Source: Symsagittifera roscoffensis
Taxonomy: Eukaryota; Xenacoelomorpha; Acoela; Convolutidae
Assembly: GCF_963678635.1 (NCBI RefSeq)
Contig: NC_087069.1
Span: 29,552,776 to 29,616,775, forward strand
Reading direction: 5' to 3'
DNA length: 64,000 nucleotides
Both the position numbers and the translations under genes were made by a program. Of this stretch, positions 1-11,510 are shown piece after piece. The first letter of the stretch is position 1. Every line of letters begins with the position of its first letter. Under the pieces are notes generated by a model. That model was given only the letters and a program-made list of their open reading frames with translations, did no database searches and was not told where the DNA came from.

Positions 1-649
1 TTTCGGATAAATTTTTGGGTCTGATTTTTGCGAAAAATAAATGGACCACATTAAATTTGCTGAAAATCTAAACACGTTTTATCCTATCATTTTTTTTACC
101 TTAGTTGAACTCAATTTTAGAAAAAGCGAATTTTAAATTTGAATTTAAAATGCGTTTTGGAATCAGAACTGTAGTCCTTACCAAAAGATTTAAATGTATA
201 TTTTAGCTATTGAAATGCATCAAGTAAAGACATGAAAATGAAATGCTTAAAAATGAACTATTTTACAAGCTGCTTACAATTGATTGCAACTGTTCCACGG
301 TTAGTGCACCAAAAAGCCAATAAAGTGTGTTCAAAGGCAGATCTAGATAATTTTTCGAGGGGCAGAGGCAAAATTTCATTAAAATTTGAAAACTTAGTCG
401 GCTCTTTTAGTTTTTCGATTTTTCACAAATCATTATAAAACCTTGTTCTTCAATTTTTTGAAAAAAAAACAGACTGCAAAGTTTTTTCAGCAATTTTTTT
501 GTTATGCGCTCCACTATCAATGTTAGTGATGATAAGGCATTGTAATCGTTCATATTGATAAATGAAACTGACTCACATCACTAATTGAATTCTAGCGCCA
601 CCTGAAAAAGGGGCATATTTGTGTTTGCAAAGATGGAGCATTGACTCAC

Positions 650-752
650 TCTTCGTGTATTTTGAAGCTGTCAACCCACAGCTGTGTCCGGTCTCCGTCG
701 GGCGAGAAGAAAGTTCCAGCCACAACTTCCACAGTGCTGGCCTTTTCACCGG
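650..752 (-). CDS. Serine protease-like gene, second exon
   Basis: This 103-nt minus-strand exon has a consensus acceptor (TTTTGTAG before 752) and donor (GTGAGT from 649). Joined to the exon at 1081 in phase 1, it encodes VVAGTFFSPDGDRTQLWVD followed by SFKIHEE. This matches the S1-family segment after the His box (VVAG, a variable loop, then a strand leading to the I-H-E/P motif). It is clearly more GC-rich than the surrounding DNA, as expected for a host exon. No following exon is recognisable between 1 and 640, so the gene probably continues beyond the left edge or is truncated. The product would normally be secreted; no signal-peptide exon was identified. Confidence 0.75.
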
Positions 753-1080
753 CTACAAAATCAAAAAATCAAAAAGGTCAGCAGGCAAACTTAAATAATT
801 CTATATTGCATTTTGTTTGACCTGCCAATTCAAAATAGATTCTTTTTAAAAGTATTTTCACAATTTCTCATAAGAAGAAACCTTGAAACATTTCCTTTGC
901 TAAATAGTATCCGTTTTTTGAAGAAATAACAAGAAAAGTTTTTGAAAAATTCTTGAATCTTTGTTTATTTTACAAATAAAAGAATTTGTTTTAAAACTAT
1001 TACTTGATAGAAAGCTATTAAGGCATTCTTTCAATGGATTGTGCTTAAGGTCTCTGTGGTGAAATTTATGTGAAACATAC

Positions 1081-1185
1081 TCGGTTGTTTGATGAAGCAA
1101 GAAGCAGCAGTTAAGACCCACTGCATGTCATACAGTGTGCCCCCACACACCATCTGCTCAACACGAAAATTTATTTCTGCCTCAA
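1081..1185 (-). CDS. Serine protease-like gene, exon with CGG and His-box region (partial)
   Basis: The minus strand encodes the hallmark start of a trypsin/chymotrypsin (S1) domain: MVCGGTLYDMQWVLTAASCF. In active S1 enzymes the last part reads TAAHC, where His is the catalytic base. Here the codon gives Ser, so this is either a non-catalytic serine protease homologue or a decayed gene. The exon ends at a good donor (GTATGT, first intron base at 1080). The upstream boundary is uncertain: a CAG acceptor at 1154-1156 is possible, but the frame stays open and protease-like to about 1185. It splices in phase to the exon at 650-752. The Asp and Ser catalytic regions would lie beyond position 1 or are lost. 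A frame at 1195-1377 containing ILGRAAT vaguely resembles the IVGG activation site, but I do not trust it. Confidence 0.75.
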
Positions 1186-1549
1186 GGTTCTCGTTTATTC
1201 ACACAGTTTCAACTGGTAATAGGGGAAGTTTTCAACTTGAAATATATTTGTTGATTTAGGCCTACAATTTTTTTTGCTAAATATTCCTCTTCTTTGGAAA
1301 AAAACTTGAGTTGCGGCCCTTCCAAGAATATATTCATATTCTAAATAAAGATTTCTCAAAAACTCAAGCTGATGCAAGCGTTTTTAAGAGTGTTTTTTTT
1401 TGAAGATTAATTAAGAAATTATGGGTTAACATACTCCTCCCAAATTGACCAGGTTACAATTGTCCACCCCAAAATTTACTTTAATATAAATTTGCTAAGC
1501 TTTGCGTGTAAAATGCTTGATTCTGATTGGCTGAAAGTTCAAACTTAGA

Positions 1550-1605
1550 ACCAAGTTAACATCCTCCCCCTAAACGGTTTGAGAGGGGGAGAATGTTAAC
1601 TTGGT
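1550..1605. repeat. Near-perfect 22-bp inverted repeat (hairpin)
   Basis: The arms 1550-1571 and 1584-1605 are reverse complements at 21 of 22 positions (ACCAAGTTAAC... and ...GTTAACTTGGT) around a 12-nt loop. A related GGTTAACATACTCCTCCC string lies at about 1424. It sits in otherwise featureless AT-rich DNA and may be a MITE remnant or a cruciform-forming element. Confidence 0.7.
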
Positions 1606-1609
1606 CCAA

Positions 1610-3100
1610 AATGAAAAATAAGGAAGTCTATTGGGAAGACGCTTTTCCAATAGGGCTTGCAAATCTAGTCATGTTAAGAAAATACCTAAAATATTTAATT
1701 TTAGATTTCTTAGACGCATTTTCCATAAAAAAAAAAATAATAATTTTTCTGAAATTGGGTCAAACTAGACAAACTGTGATCAAAACAAAAAGTTACCGTG
1801 TCAGCTGATGAGCAAATAAAATCAAAGTATCTCGTGTTGCTCAAAAAGGTTCAAGAATGGTACAACCTTCAAAAACTGTCCACAAAGAGTTTAAAAAATG
1901 GTTTTTAAATCAAAATTTAGTATTTTATCTGATTGTGTTTTATGTTGACGCAGTTTTGAAAAAACGCATTTAGTTTTTTATTGTGATCTTTTTCTTCGGA
2001 TAAATTTGCTTGAGCGATCAGATCGACCAAATATGTCATTGATATGGTCTATCTGCAGACAAAAATTAGGAGAAAAAAGTAACGCATCTGGATAAGGATT
2101 TAAACAAAAATTGGCGGAAACTTTTCAAGAAGCAAGCAAATTTGTTAACTACTATGTCAGAATTTTATCCGAAGATTGTGATGTATCATTTAGTTTCTGA
2201 TAAAATTACAAAAAATTGCAATTCAAAGATTCAAAAATCTAAAATTCAAAAATCCACAAAAAAAATCTCAAATATATAATTCTAATTGAAAAATCATAAG
2301 CAATTTAAGCAAAATTTTTTAAATTGCGGAAAAAAATATAACATAAAATTGCCCTGTTTCCACTTTAAAACGTTAATAATCGATTAAAATATGGTTTTTA
2401 AAACCAGTCTAACTAACTTTGAGAAAATTTGAATTTAATGAATTATTAATCAAATTTATTCTCTCTTCTTGAAATCAAAGTATATTCAATTATAATACAA
2501 TTTAATCCAAAATAATCAAATAATTTTCCATCTAGTTTTCAATACCACTATGGCTAATTATTATTGACTATAGTTGAATAATTTTATCCCATTTTTTAAT
2601 TCCTATGTTTTGCACGAAAAAAAAACATAATAATTGATTATAATATGATATTTTCCCTTTTGTTTGCCCATTTTGTCTTCGACCATGCATCCGCGTTGCT
2701 TAAAATTTATGCGTTCCTTAAACGTTGTCTCATGTAAAAAATTTGAAAATTAATTTAAGTTTTTTCAATTCTTCTCCGTTAAAGTTGTTTCATGATGTAA
2801 ATTTCAATTAATTTAACCAAAAAAACCTCAGCACATTGCTTTAATTTCATGATTTAAAAAAAATTATTTTTCACATAGCTCTGGAACCTTTCAACAAAAA
2901 AGAAAGATCTCTATGAAGTTTTTGTTTCGTGGTAAACTTTTTGTTCAGACTTTTGTAAAAGTTGACAAGACACCTCGCTTTTAGAGAATTTGTTATTGAG
3001 AGAAAAAAACTCACTCGTAGAAGATAACTAAAATTGAGTTTTGGTGTGACAAAATTATGACCAAATATGAGATTTTATTATAGTTTTTTGTATGAGCTCC
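1610..3100. other. Gene-free AT-rich stretch
   Basis: I see no supported gene, RNA or transposon protein in this interval. The short reading frames have no coding character, and A/T runs are frequent. Confidence 0.6.
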
Positions 3101-3114
3101 ACTAGTGGACAAAA

Positions 3115-3620
3115 CTAAGCGCAAGTTCAGGTTTTTTACTCTCTAAGATACCTATTTTAAATGTCCATTTTGAACAACATTTCGTTCGAAATTCAGAAAA
3201 AATTTTTTAGATTGAACAAGAGCAAACGATCAGAGCTAGCTTCTATGAAACTTTCAATGTTTGGTTTCAATGAAATGCCATTGTAATCCGGGTCTGAAAA
3301 TGCCAGTTTTGCTCATCCGTATTAAGTTATAAGCTTTGAATCGCTTGTAAACCTTTTTTTGAATAAGCGGAGTAAAAAAGCTGTTTCTTACATTTTCACG
3401 CGAAGTAAGAAACTTATGCAGATGAGATCAGGAAAACTGACAAAATCGCGGATTACATTGTATGCCTTTGATGCCAAATATTAAAAGGTTCATAGAGGGT
3501 AGTTCTTATCTTATGCTCTTGGTCTATATAATAATTGTTTCGAATTTGAAGCCAATGTTGCCTAAAATGGACAGTGAAAACAGGCATTTGAGAGAATAGA
3601 ATCGTGAACTTGAGCTCAAT
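3115..3620. repeat. Long imperfect foldback repeat (about 200-bp arms)
   Basis: The left arm (about 3115-3325) and the reverse complement of the right arm (about 3400-3620) share a long series of matched blocks in order: GTTCA, TGTCCATTTT, CAACATT, CAAGAGCA, TCTATGAA, TTGTAATCCG, TGCCAGTTTT/TGTCAGTTTT. The arms are separated by about 75 bp. This is a non-coding foldback or MITE-like element that could make a long hairpin RNA if transcribed. No target-site duplication was established. Confidence 0.6.
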
Positions 3621-3629
3621 TTTTTCAAT

Positions 3630-6020
3630 TAGTGTTAAATTAATTATGATGGATAATATGATATTACGTTCTCTTGGAAATTATAACGATTATAAGTCCT
3701 TTAAACACCTAGTATTAAAAATTTTAATGAAATAAAAATTTTCAAAAATTAACATAATAATCCGTTAATATGAATTAAGTTTGCCTAAGCTTTGATGCGG
3801 GGAATCTCTCACAAAATGAGGTTAAAACTTCGAGTACTTACTGGTTTCTACCGGATCGAAATTTAACAAAGTTTGTTCCTCTGATGTATAAGGCTCATTT
3901 ATCAGAATTGAGTTTTTTCAATTCCAAAAAGTCAGTTAAAATGTGCTCATAACGTGCTGTTTTTACACAAGGAATGAAAAAGTTTGAGAATCACAGGCTT
4001 AATACAATAATTTTTAAGCTTTGAAAATTTTTTTGTTGCATTTTTTTAACATTAAAATAGATACATATATGTTTATGTAAAAAATTAATGCAACAAATTA
4101 ATTTTCAGATATTTTATGAAGCCTGTGATATATAGTCCGAATAAAATGAATGAAGTCTAATGGGGAAAACGATTAAAATCATTTTCAGCAAAGCGGTGGT
4201 TTTTTGAGGCAAAAATTTTCCTGTTGCTCTTCTGTTCCATTTCCGAAGTGAGAAGTGACCTGCACGTAAAACTTTTGTTGTATCCCAGAAGTCGACGACT
4301 CGATTGAAATGAATATCAGAATCAGAGGTATTAAAATAACAAACAACATCTTCACATTAATGGAAAGAATTTGTGGTTTCTTGTGATACAGTATGCTAGA
4401 TAATCAAAATAAAGCTACCAATTTTTCGATGAACTTGTTTTTAAGTTCTCTAAAGAATAGGTATTTCCGCTTTTCTTCGCTAAAGTAAAAACCAAAAGTC
4501 TTGATCACACATGAAATTGCAGATACGAAGATTGCATATATTAAGATCTTTTTTCACAAAAAATCACACAAGCTAACTTTTAAACCCTTGAAATATTTTT
4601 CAGACGAGGGGATAGTGAAAATCGGAACAAATAAAAAAAACGATTTTTGAATGATTGCGTTTTTCATAACGCATTTTTTGATAACCAAAAAAAATATTGG
4701 GATAAACGCCAAACGGGAATCAAAACTGATGAATATCTCATTCAAGTGAAGTAACTTATGGTTTGTTTCGTTTTGCTGTTTTCGTTTATCTGTATAATTG
4801 CAATATTTTCTTCCCAGTATATTCATGAATCAAAATCTGTGTATAATATTTGCTTTATTGGGAGAAAAATCTTATCGATTTTGAAGCTTCATTTTTCACC
4901 AGAATTTTGCGCGACTTTTGATTCCTAAAAAAAGCGCGATGTTCCAACATTTGTAATGAATTGCCATGTAAAAATCCAAGTGCTGATGGTAACAGCATAA
5001 AATGTTCCTTGTGATTATCTGCAGTACAAAATTTTGCATAAAAATTGATGGTTTTAACATTAAGAGCCCCACGGACCCAAGCTCATATAATCATGATTTG
5101 AGCGATATTTCATTTCTTCTTTCAACAAAAATATGTTATGAGCTGCCATTAAGGAATCATTCGTCCCATTTTGAAGTTTGGGATTAGAAAGGCATTGAGC
5201 AGTTGATCTAACAACAACACCTCGTTTTGCTAGATTGTTCTGGTGAAAGTAATGCAGTATTGCTTCAAATTTTGCTCTAGTTATCAAACATTTCATTTAT
5301 GTTTCAATTATTGCTTAGCAACTCAAACTTGGCGCGAAAACTTACTGCACACATGCATGTGTTTTATGTTGAGCGTAAAAAAAAATCAAATGAATTGAAT
5401 CGAGAAATTTTGTAATGCAAACCGAGATACGCAGATACGAATTAGGAAGAAATTTCGAGATTCAATATAAGTCGCTGCATCATGTGGTTATAATAAACGC
5501 TTTTCAAAAAGAAAATCCGTAACAAACAGTTTGAAACTCGATGAAAAAATTATCTAATTTAATTAAATACAACGTTTTGAAATTAATTAGAAAACAATAA
5601 AGCATCAATGTTGACGAATCATGTGATATAGCTCGAATGTTTCGCAAGTGATGTTCAGTAAAATTTGTTTAAAAAGTTTAGCTTGAGGCAAGTAAAACAT
5701 GACTGTAAAAAATGTACTTAGGATACACTTCCTTCGGTCATGTGGTACTGCGCATGCAGTAACCTTGATGCTATTAATGATGCCTTGATTTTAGTAGTTG
5801 TTATTTAATGTATTATATATTTAGGTCAAGCTCAAATGAAAAAAATTATCTTGCAGCGATGTACACATGGCAGATTGTGTTATGCTAGAGCGTAACTCGG
5901 CAGCTATCTCTCTAAGAACATATTACAGATCAGAGAACTTTGAATTAAACATTAAGTAAAACTGTTATTACACTCAACTCATAGTTCCTTAGAGTGTCAT
6001 AGGTTAGCTTGTGGCAAACT
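3630..6020. other. Gene-free stretch
   Basis: No supported coding region. The short frames at 4554-4826 and 5002-5296 lack recognisable motifs and read as chance openings in AT-rich DNA. Confidence 0.55.
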
Positions 6021-6322
6021 CAGGGCCTATCTAGCTTTTTCTTGAGAGGATGTTCACACGCCAAAAGTTTTCGATAAATACCGGCCAAAAAATGCTTTTT
6101 TAAGATTTTTTTGGAAAGTTTTGGCCAAAAAATCGCAATTTTTTGGCGCGCGCTCCCTCCTTAAAATTAGTATACATTGGAGCGCAAGGCGCATTTAAAA
6201 AAATATTAGGGTCAGTTAGCCAAAGATGGATATCACAAAACACTACAAAGGTGTGACCCTTTGGGTCGGTAGGGGTCGAATCCCTAAAGAAAGGCGTCCA
6301 CAACCCCCCTTGCTCCGCCCTG
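6021..6322 (+). mobile_element. hAT-like MITE, copy A (degraded)
   Basis: It begins CAGGGCCTATCTAG and ends GCTCCGCCCTG, matching the imperfect terminal inverted repeats of the copies at 61421 and 62166. The interior shares GGCGCGCGCTCCC, an AAGGCGC stretch, TTTGGGTCGG and a GAAGGAGGCGT-like string with those copies. The flanks (GGCAAACT and ATAAAATG) do not form a target-site duplication, so one end has probably been rearranged. It abuts the broken end of the minus-strand gypsy integrase. Confidence 0.7.
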
Positions 6323-6700
6323 ATAAAATGTTCCTTTGTTACACCTCCTGGTTGAGCTTCGTGTAAAATCTTCATAACCGCGTTTCTTAGAGTAAAGGGG
6401 ATTACAAGTTTTCCATCCATGTATAATAATCCGTCGGATTCATGAAGATCTCTACAGAATTGATTTAATTAGGGAGAATTAGCATTAATCTTACCTAATT
6501 TATTTTGAAGGGCCTCAACGATGGGACTTAAATTTGGGTCTTCCTCTGTTAATAGGGCTATCAGTTTAATATTGAAGAACGTGTTTAAGTCCAAAGGGCG
6601 TTCTGGTAGCTTCAAAAACTCACGGTGTTTAGTCACTAATTTTTCGTGTTCGGATAAGATAGGAAATTCAACTGCGACCTAAATACCGGAAGTAGATGGA
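6323..6700 (-). pseudogene. Ty3/gypsy integrase N-terminal region (truncated)
   Basis: The minus-strand frame encodes QFCRDLHESDGLLYMDGKLV followed by IPFTLRNAVMKILHEAQPGG. This is the segment just before and into the H2C2 zinc-binding part of Ty3/gypsy integrases (a K/R-LVIP strand, then L-HE-xHPG, here with the His of HPG changed). The frame then runs into the MITE at 6021-6322 and does not resume beyond it, so the D,D-35-E core is missing. It continues the pol gene whose RNase H and RT lie at 7.1-8.3 kb. Confidence 0.65.
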
Positions 6701-7084
6701 CTATTTATAATTTGGCTATGATACATATTTATAGTATTTACAATTTTAAGATCCTGTGAACTATTATTTAGGCATTAATTAAGATTTGATAAAGAAATTT
6801 TTGTGGAACCAATGTTTGAAAAATCCGAAGGAATACATTTAAAATACAATTACAAAGTTCAGTTCTGTAATGTTTTAGATTGCAAATTGGAAGAGTCAAG
6901 TGAAAGAACATAAATGTCTGAAGCAGTAACATAATTACGTAATTTTGCTTAATTGGAATTTTCCAAATTTGAGCCAATAGCGTTACAGATCAATTTTTTG
7001 CTATCCGTTGGATTTAAAACGTTGGTTTTCTTGATTGTAAAAACTAAAAATTCCTCGTCGTTTTGAGATGGGGAGTTTACCTTT

Positions 7085-7530
7085 TGCTTTTCTTGATGGA
7101 GATCTTGAAAATAAGTCAGTAAAACCCATGTCTTTCCCTGCTAAGTAATTAATTGTAAAAATTATCGGTAGAAGACGATCATCCCATCTTTTTAAGCTAA
7201 TTTGATATATATTTTTTTCGTGATTAGGTGGAAGTGCTGAGAAAAGGCCTATTTGACCCTTAATGATTTCAATTTCCGAGCCGTAAAGGTAATGCTTATA
7301 GTGTTCAACAGCCCAGACAGCTCCAAAAAAGTTTCAACTCATTTGTGGAATAATTGGATTCGTGCGGATTTAAAAAATTATGATGCGAAAGAGACTGTTT
7401 TCCAGTCGTTCCCGTGGAGTTGTTCTAGTGAAGCACCGAGTCCTTTATGGAATGCATCTGTCTTTACTCTCGTATTTCACTTTACGTCCAAATGTGCGTT
7501 TTCATTAAGGTTGACTATGTCTAATTTATC
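7085..7530 (-). pseudogene. Ty3/gypsy RNase H domain (broken)
   Basis: The minus strand reads VKTDAFHKGLGASLEQLHGN followed by DWKTVSFAS, a clear gypsy RNase H start (TDAS-x-GIGA-x-L in the family). Stops and single-base shifts follow, then pieces of the later RNase H region. The FTDLFSRSPSRKAK linker at about 7090-7140 corresponds to the family's D-x-LSR-x-P tether between RNase H and integrase. The enzyme would degrade the RNA strand during reverse transcription; this copy cannot be functional. Confidence 0.7.
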
Positions 7531-7689
7531 TTCTCACATGCTTTTAAATTAATATTTTGATTCGTTGAACCAAAAAATGATCTTTTCAAGTTATAGGAAT
7601 TAGAATGTCTTTTTTGGCCTTGGTTTTGTCGATTAATGGGGCCATTCCTGATTTTGATATTTGAATCCGAGCCAATCTATTTCTTTCCA

Positions 7690-8270
7690 CACGGATTGAA
7701 ACTCCGACTATTTGACGGCGAAATTATAATCGTCTGAATCCAAAAAAAATTTATGAATGATATTTTTGTGTTCTGTAAAACTTCCTTTGGAAGCAACTAA
7801 AATGTCGTCAAAAACAATTGTAAAAGGAATATTTCCGATTGTTGAGTCCATGACTCTCTGAAATTCGTTTGACATATCGCCAAGTCCCTAAAAACCTGTT
7901 AAAAATTCATATGTGCCGGTTATGTCGCCGCCTACCAAGCTGAAAACGCACTGACTACTGGTGAAGTTGTCTTAAGAAAACTGACTATAGGCATTCGTTA
8001 AGTCTAATTTGGTAAAACCAAACTTCTCCGGTGAAATCTTTCGATATTTGTGAGGCAATGTAATTGACTTATTCGTGCATATTAGGCATTTAATATTTGT
8101 TCTTGTAGATTTGTGTGCTAGTTTAATCGATTTGTCCTTTTTGCAAGTGATAACTATTGGGCTAATAAATCTAACATCGTGGCAATTTTCATACTTTTTA
8201 CTGCGTCCGTTGGATTGAGTTGGTGAAGTTGTGCCTTTACACCTCGAGTAAATGGAGGGGAACACGTATA
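7690..8270 (-). pseudogene. Ty3/gypsy reverse transcriptase (broken)
   Basis: Two catalytic blocks are visible on the minus strand. Motif A reads FGFTKLDLTNAYSQ (about 7975-8020) with its Asp. Motif C reads TIVFDDILVASKG (about 7795-7835) with both Asp residues, preceded by NEFQRVMDSTIGN as in gypsy RTs. Between them the frame carries stops and shifts. The fingers segment (PIVITCKKDKS, 8120-8160) lies upstream. Order and spacing match a mag/K02A2.6-like Ty3/gypsy pol, though the exact clade is my inference. Confidence 0.75.
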
Positions 8271-8801
8271 TCTTTTAGTTGTATTGATTTTGTTGAACCG
8301 TGGAAATGAGTGATTTTTGTCCGACTTTTTATGTTTCCAATCCAAAATAAAAATTGCCAAATAGTCTTAATTATAGTATCTATTTGTTTTTCTTTGTCGG
8401 CCGGGGATTAACAAAATCTCGTGTTTACATAGTGCGGAAAGTGCTTCTGAGAGATTTCAATTACCACTTTCGGCAGATTATCGTTTCCAAGAATATTCCT
8501 CTAAAGGCCCTCTGTTAGAAAAAAATAACATTCGCTGTGGGACCATCCGTTCAAAAATCTAGGAAGGATTAACCATGGAAAGTCCACAGCATAAATCTTT
8601 CGTCGATTGGCCCACTGGATAAATCTTCAATTATGGGTCTCGTTACTTTAATTCGCGGAGGACATTTTGCTTGACGAAACTCATGGGACTGGCTGAGTCG
8701 TCTTGAATATTGAGAATTGTTTGGTTATCTATTTTCTAGTCTGATGTTTGATATTTTTTTGAGTTCTTTTCCTTGGTTGTCGTAAAAAATTGTTACATTT
8801 A

Positions 8802-9041
8802 TTAAAGAGTAATCATCGTTGTCGCTCTGTCGGATTCTGACCATGCGTTGATCACTCCACCATATTCTATATTTACACAATCGTTATTTACGTCCGGTTG
8901 TTCCGAAGGATAATTACAATCTGTGTTATGTTCAACTCGACTATCTACTATATTTACATTTTTACGGCGGGATATGCATAGTCTGGTGAAGTGTACGAGA
9001 TATTTACAAGATGTACAGGTTCTGTCCTTTGATGCACACAT
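8802..9041 (-). pseudogene. Gypsy nucleocapsid region with CCHC zinc knuckle
   Basis: The minus-strand frame contains CTSCKYLVHFTRLC (8976-9017), an exact C-x2-C-x4-H-x4-C zinc knuckle of the kind that binds genomic RNA in gag proteins. A protease should follow downstream, but I could not identify an intact D-T/S-G site between 8.3 and 8.8 kb. It lies between the gag frame (9.1-9.85 kb) and the RT, as expected in the element. Confidence 0.7.
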
Positions 9042-9121
9042 CGCTAGGTGTCCGTTTCATACAGTTGTTACTCCAGTTGATATTTATAATTGGTTCCCTT
9101 TTTATTTTAAAATGAAAAAGA

Positions 9122-9853
9122 CTAAGGTTTATTTAAAGAAGGTCCGTTGGATTTGAAATTATTCGTCATTTTCATGTGGTTCGTTATTCCTTTTTCGACG
9201 ATTAGAGCCACTTTTAGTGCTTCTAGAGGTGGAGGAGTTTCTGTAAAGGGCTTCCGTTGGATATCTGGGTTTTTATATTGTTGATAAAAATATCTCCCAT
9301 CCATTCGTCTTCTCCTGCGGATATGTCGCATTTCTTTGCCACTTCGGCGAGGTCTCCCCAGAATTATTCCAGCGATTTTCTATCTCTCTGTTTCCTGTTT
9401 AAGAGTTAACGTCAATCGAACGTAACTTTTGTCTTCCTCATGAATGCTACTGACAATATGTCTCAGAACTCTTTGAAGGAAAATCGGAGGATTTTTAATT
9501 GTGTGAATTTTTGGCTGAAAATCTTTTTTCCTTCGTTTCCGAGGGCTAAGTATAGAATTGATAAGAGTTTTTTATCTGCTTCTTCGATTCTCATACCGTT
9601 GAATTGTTTCGTTTCCGTCTTTATAGAAGCTGTCTCTTTGTCGTCAAATCTGTTTTGTTCTCGGAAGTTTCTGCCTAGCAAGACGTTTTCTGTGATTCTG
9701 TTTCGCCGTCCGGTAGACTTTCCAAAAGCTGTGGTTGTGGATGATATCTTTCTATCGGGTTCAGAACGTTTTCTATGTCGATGTTCTTCCTGGTCATTAC
9801 TGCCAGCTGGAAAATGCTCCACAGTAGTATGCTCCACAGTAGTATGCATATAG
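9122..9853 (-). pseudogene. Gypsy gag, copy 1 (broken)
   Basis: The minus-strand frame from 9849 encodes a gag-like N-terminus (KKLLSILYLALGNEGKKIFS, then a KEFWE-like stretch), continuing in another frame to KSYVRLTLTLKQ and WMGDIF. The first residues contain a short in-frame duplication (TTVEH twice) from a 15-bp tandem repeat. The 700 bp covering this gag start and its upstream region are repeated at 10445-11140. Gag would form the particle of the retroelement. At least two frame changes separate the pieces. Confidence 0.6.
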
Positions 9854-11140
9854 TACCTTATGATGGGGGGCTGTCATACATGGATGACCAATAGGTATAG
9901 ATCATAATTGTGACCATGTTTTATCTGACAACTAATGGTCACGATGTAAATATCCTAATGTTACCATGTAATATTTTATACCTCCTAGTCCCCATGTAAG
10001 AATACTATTTTTCAACATTGTATTAAGTTTTAACTTATAATCCCCATTTAATCTGCACTGGTTTCTATTTGAAATCGTTACCAATTACTTTATGAAATTA
10101 ACTAAGTGTAAAATTTTTACAGTTGTCACTGCAATTTGGCTTAACATGAGTTGCGCTATCTGCACTCTTTCAGTCCTTCCTTCCTTGCTGACAGAAAATT
10201 TGGACAAAAAAATTAATTAGTACGCCAAAATCTATAATTTGAAATTTGTATGAAATTAAACCATTTTTAGTATGAATTAATTAATGAGAAAGCATATGAG
10301 TCAATAAAAATTTCAAAATATTGTCATTAAAGAATACAACATCCGGAGTATCCGCATTAGACTTTGTACTAAAAACCACCGAATGTGCAATAAAAATACA
10401 AAAAGATTCAAACATGGTTGAGTTTAAGAAATCAGGTCTTTCGAACGTAACGTTTGCCTTCCTCATGAATGCTACTGACAATATTTCCCAGAACTTTTTG
10501 AAAGAAATTAGGAGGATTTGTACTTGTGTGAATTTTTGGCTGAAAATCTTTTTTCCTTCGTTTCCGTGGGCTAAGTATAAAACTGATAGGCGTTTTTTAT
10601 CTGCTTCTTCGATTCTCATACCGTTGAATCGTTTCGATTCCGTCTTTATAGAAGCTGTCTTTTTATCGTCAAATCTGTTTTGTTCTCGGAAGTTTCTGCC
10701 TAGCAAGACGTTTTCTGTGATTCTGTTTCGCCGTCCGGTAGACTTTCCAAAAGCTGTGGTTGTGGATGATATCTTTCTATCGGGTTCAGAAGGATTTCTG
10801 TGTCGATGTTCTTCTTGGTCATTACTGCCAGTTGGAAAATGCTCCACAGAAGTATGCTCCAGTAGTATGCATAAAGTACCTTATGATGGGGGGCTATCAT
10901 ACATGGATGACCAATAGGTATAGATGAAAATTGTCACCATGTTTTATCTGACAACTAATGGTCACGATGTAAATATCCTAATGTTACCATGTATTATTTT
11001 ATACCTAATAGTCCCCACCCATGTACGAATACTATTTTTCAACATGTTTTAAATTTTAACTTATAATCCGCATTTAATCTGCAGTGGTTTGTATTTGCAA
11101 TCGTTACCAAACACTTTATGAATTTAACTAAGTGTAACAT
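9430..11140. repeat. Tandem duplication of gag start plus upstream LTR-like sequence
   Basis: About 9430-10130 and 10445-11140 are direct repeats offset by about 1007 bp. Each carries the gag N-terminus and then about 280 bp of upstream sequence (GTACCTTATGATGGGGGGCT... TTTATCTGACAACTAATGG...). The upstream part holds four or five loose 27-bp subrepeats built on a GTCACCATGTA-like core. It is most simply the 5' LTR/leader of the minus-strand gypsy element, but see the finding on its inverted partner at 33.87 kb. Confidence 0.65.
10281..10847 (-). pseudogene. Gypsy gag, copy 2 (longer open frame)
   Basis: This 188-codon minus-strand frame repeats the gag N-terminus of copy 1 with about 90% identity and runs further, through KFWEILSVAFMRKANVTFER. 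That string matches the F-W-x-RTNVTYERHKF-like segment of gypsy capsid proteins. It ends without pol, so it is an isolated 5' fragment of the same element. The plus-strand frame in the same interval is only its mirror. Confidence 0.6.
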
Positions 11141-11199
11141 GGTTGAGTTTGAGTTTTGCATTGAAACTCCTGTCGTCAGTTCTATGACTTGATTGAAAC

Positions 11200-11510
11200 T
11201 CTCGTTTATCCTTTGATAGATGTTGCTGAATTTAAATAGAGGGAGACCGAGATGATGTGCAAAATATAACACATTTTTTCGGAGGCATATCAGAGTCTTG
11301 TTTATAATCGAATATTGTGTATGTTCCTTCAGTTATGTCAAAACTTGTACCTAACTTGTTACTATAAAATTGAAGATAGAATAAATCTTCTTGGGGTCCC
11401 AGCAGAGGAAAACGCACGGCGCTCGAATCTCAGCCGAAAGGCGGCTTATCGAAACGCGTCCGAAAAAGGCACTGAAAGGCCCCAGTTGCTGGTTTGGTGA
11501 TATCCTACCA
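11200..11510 (-). pseudogene. Unassigned coding-like remnant at the left end of the Polinton
   Basis: The minus strand encodes FYSNKLGTSFDITEGTYTIF in an open frame (11232-11417) preceded by a GC-rich stretch at 11400-11500. The sequence at 11230-11320 resembles 11860-11930 (shared AGACCGA, CTTCGG/TTTCGG, GCATATCAGA), so two diverged copies of a short block flank this end. I do not recognise the family. Its position just past the capsid gene suggests a Polinton virion gene or a duplicated capsid fragment. Confidence 0.35.

Noticed and set aside
1195-1377. Possible protease activation exon containing ILGRAAT
   Set aside because: The resemblance to IVGG-type sites is weak and no convincing splice donor follows.
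9440-10917. Plus-strand frames of 137 and 198 codons
   Set aside because: They mirror the gag frames on the minus strand, which match a known family.
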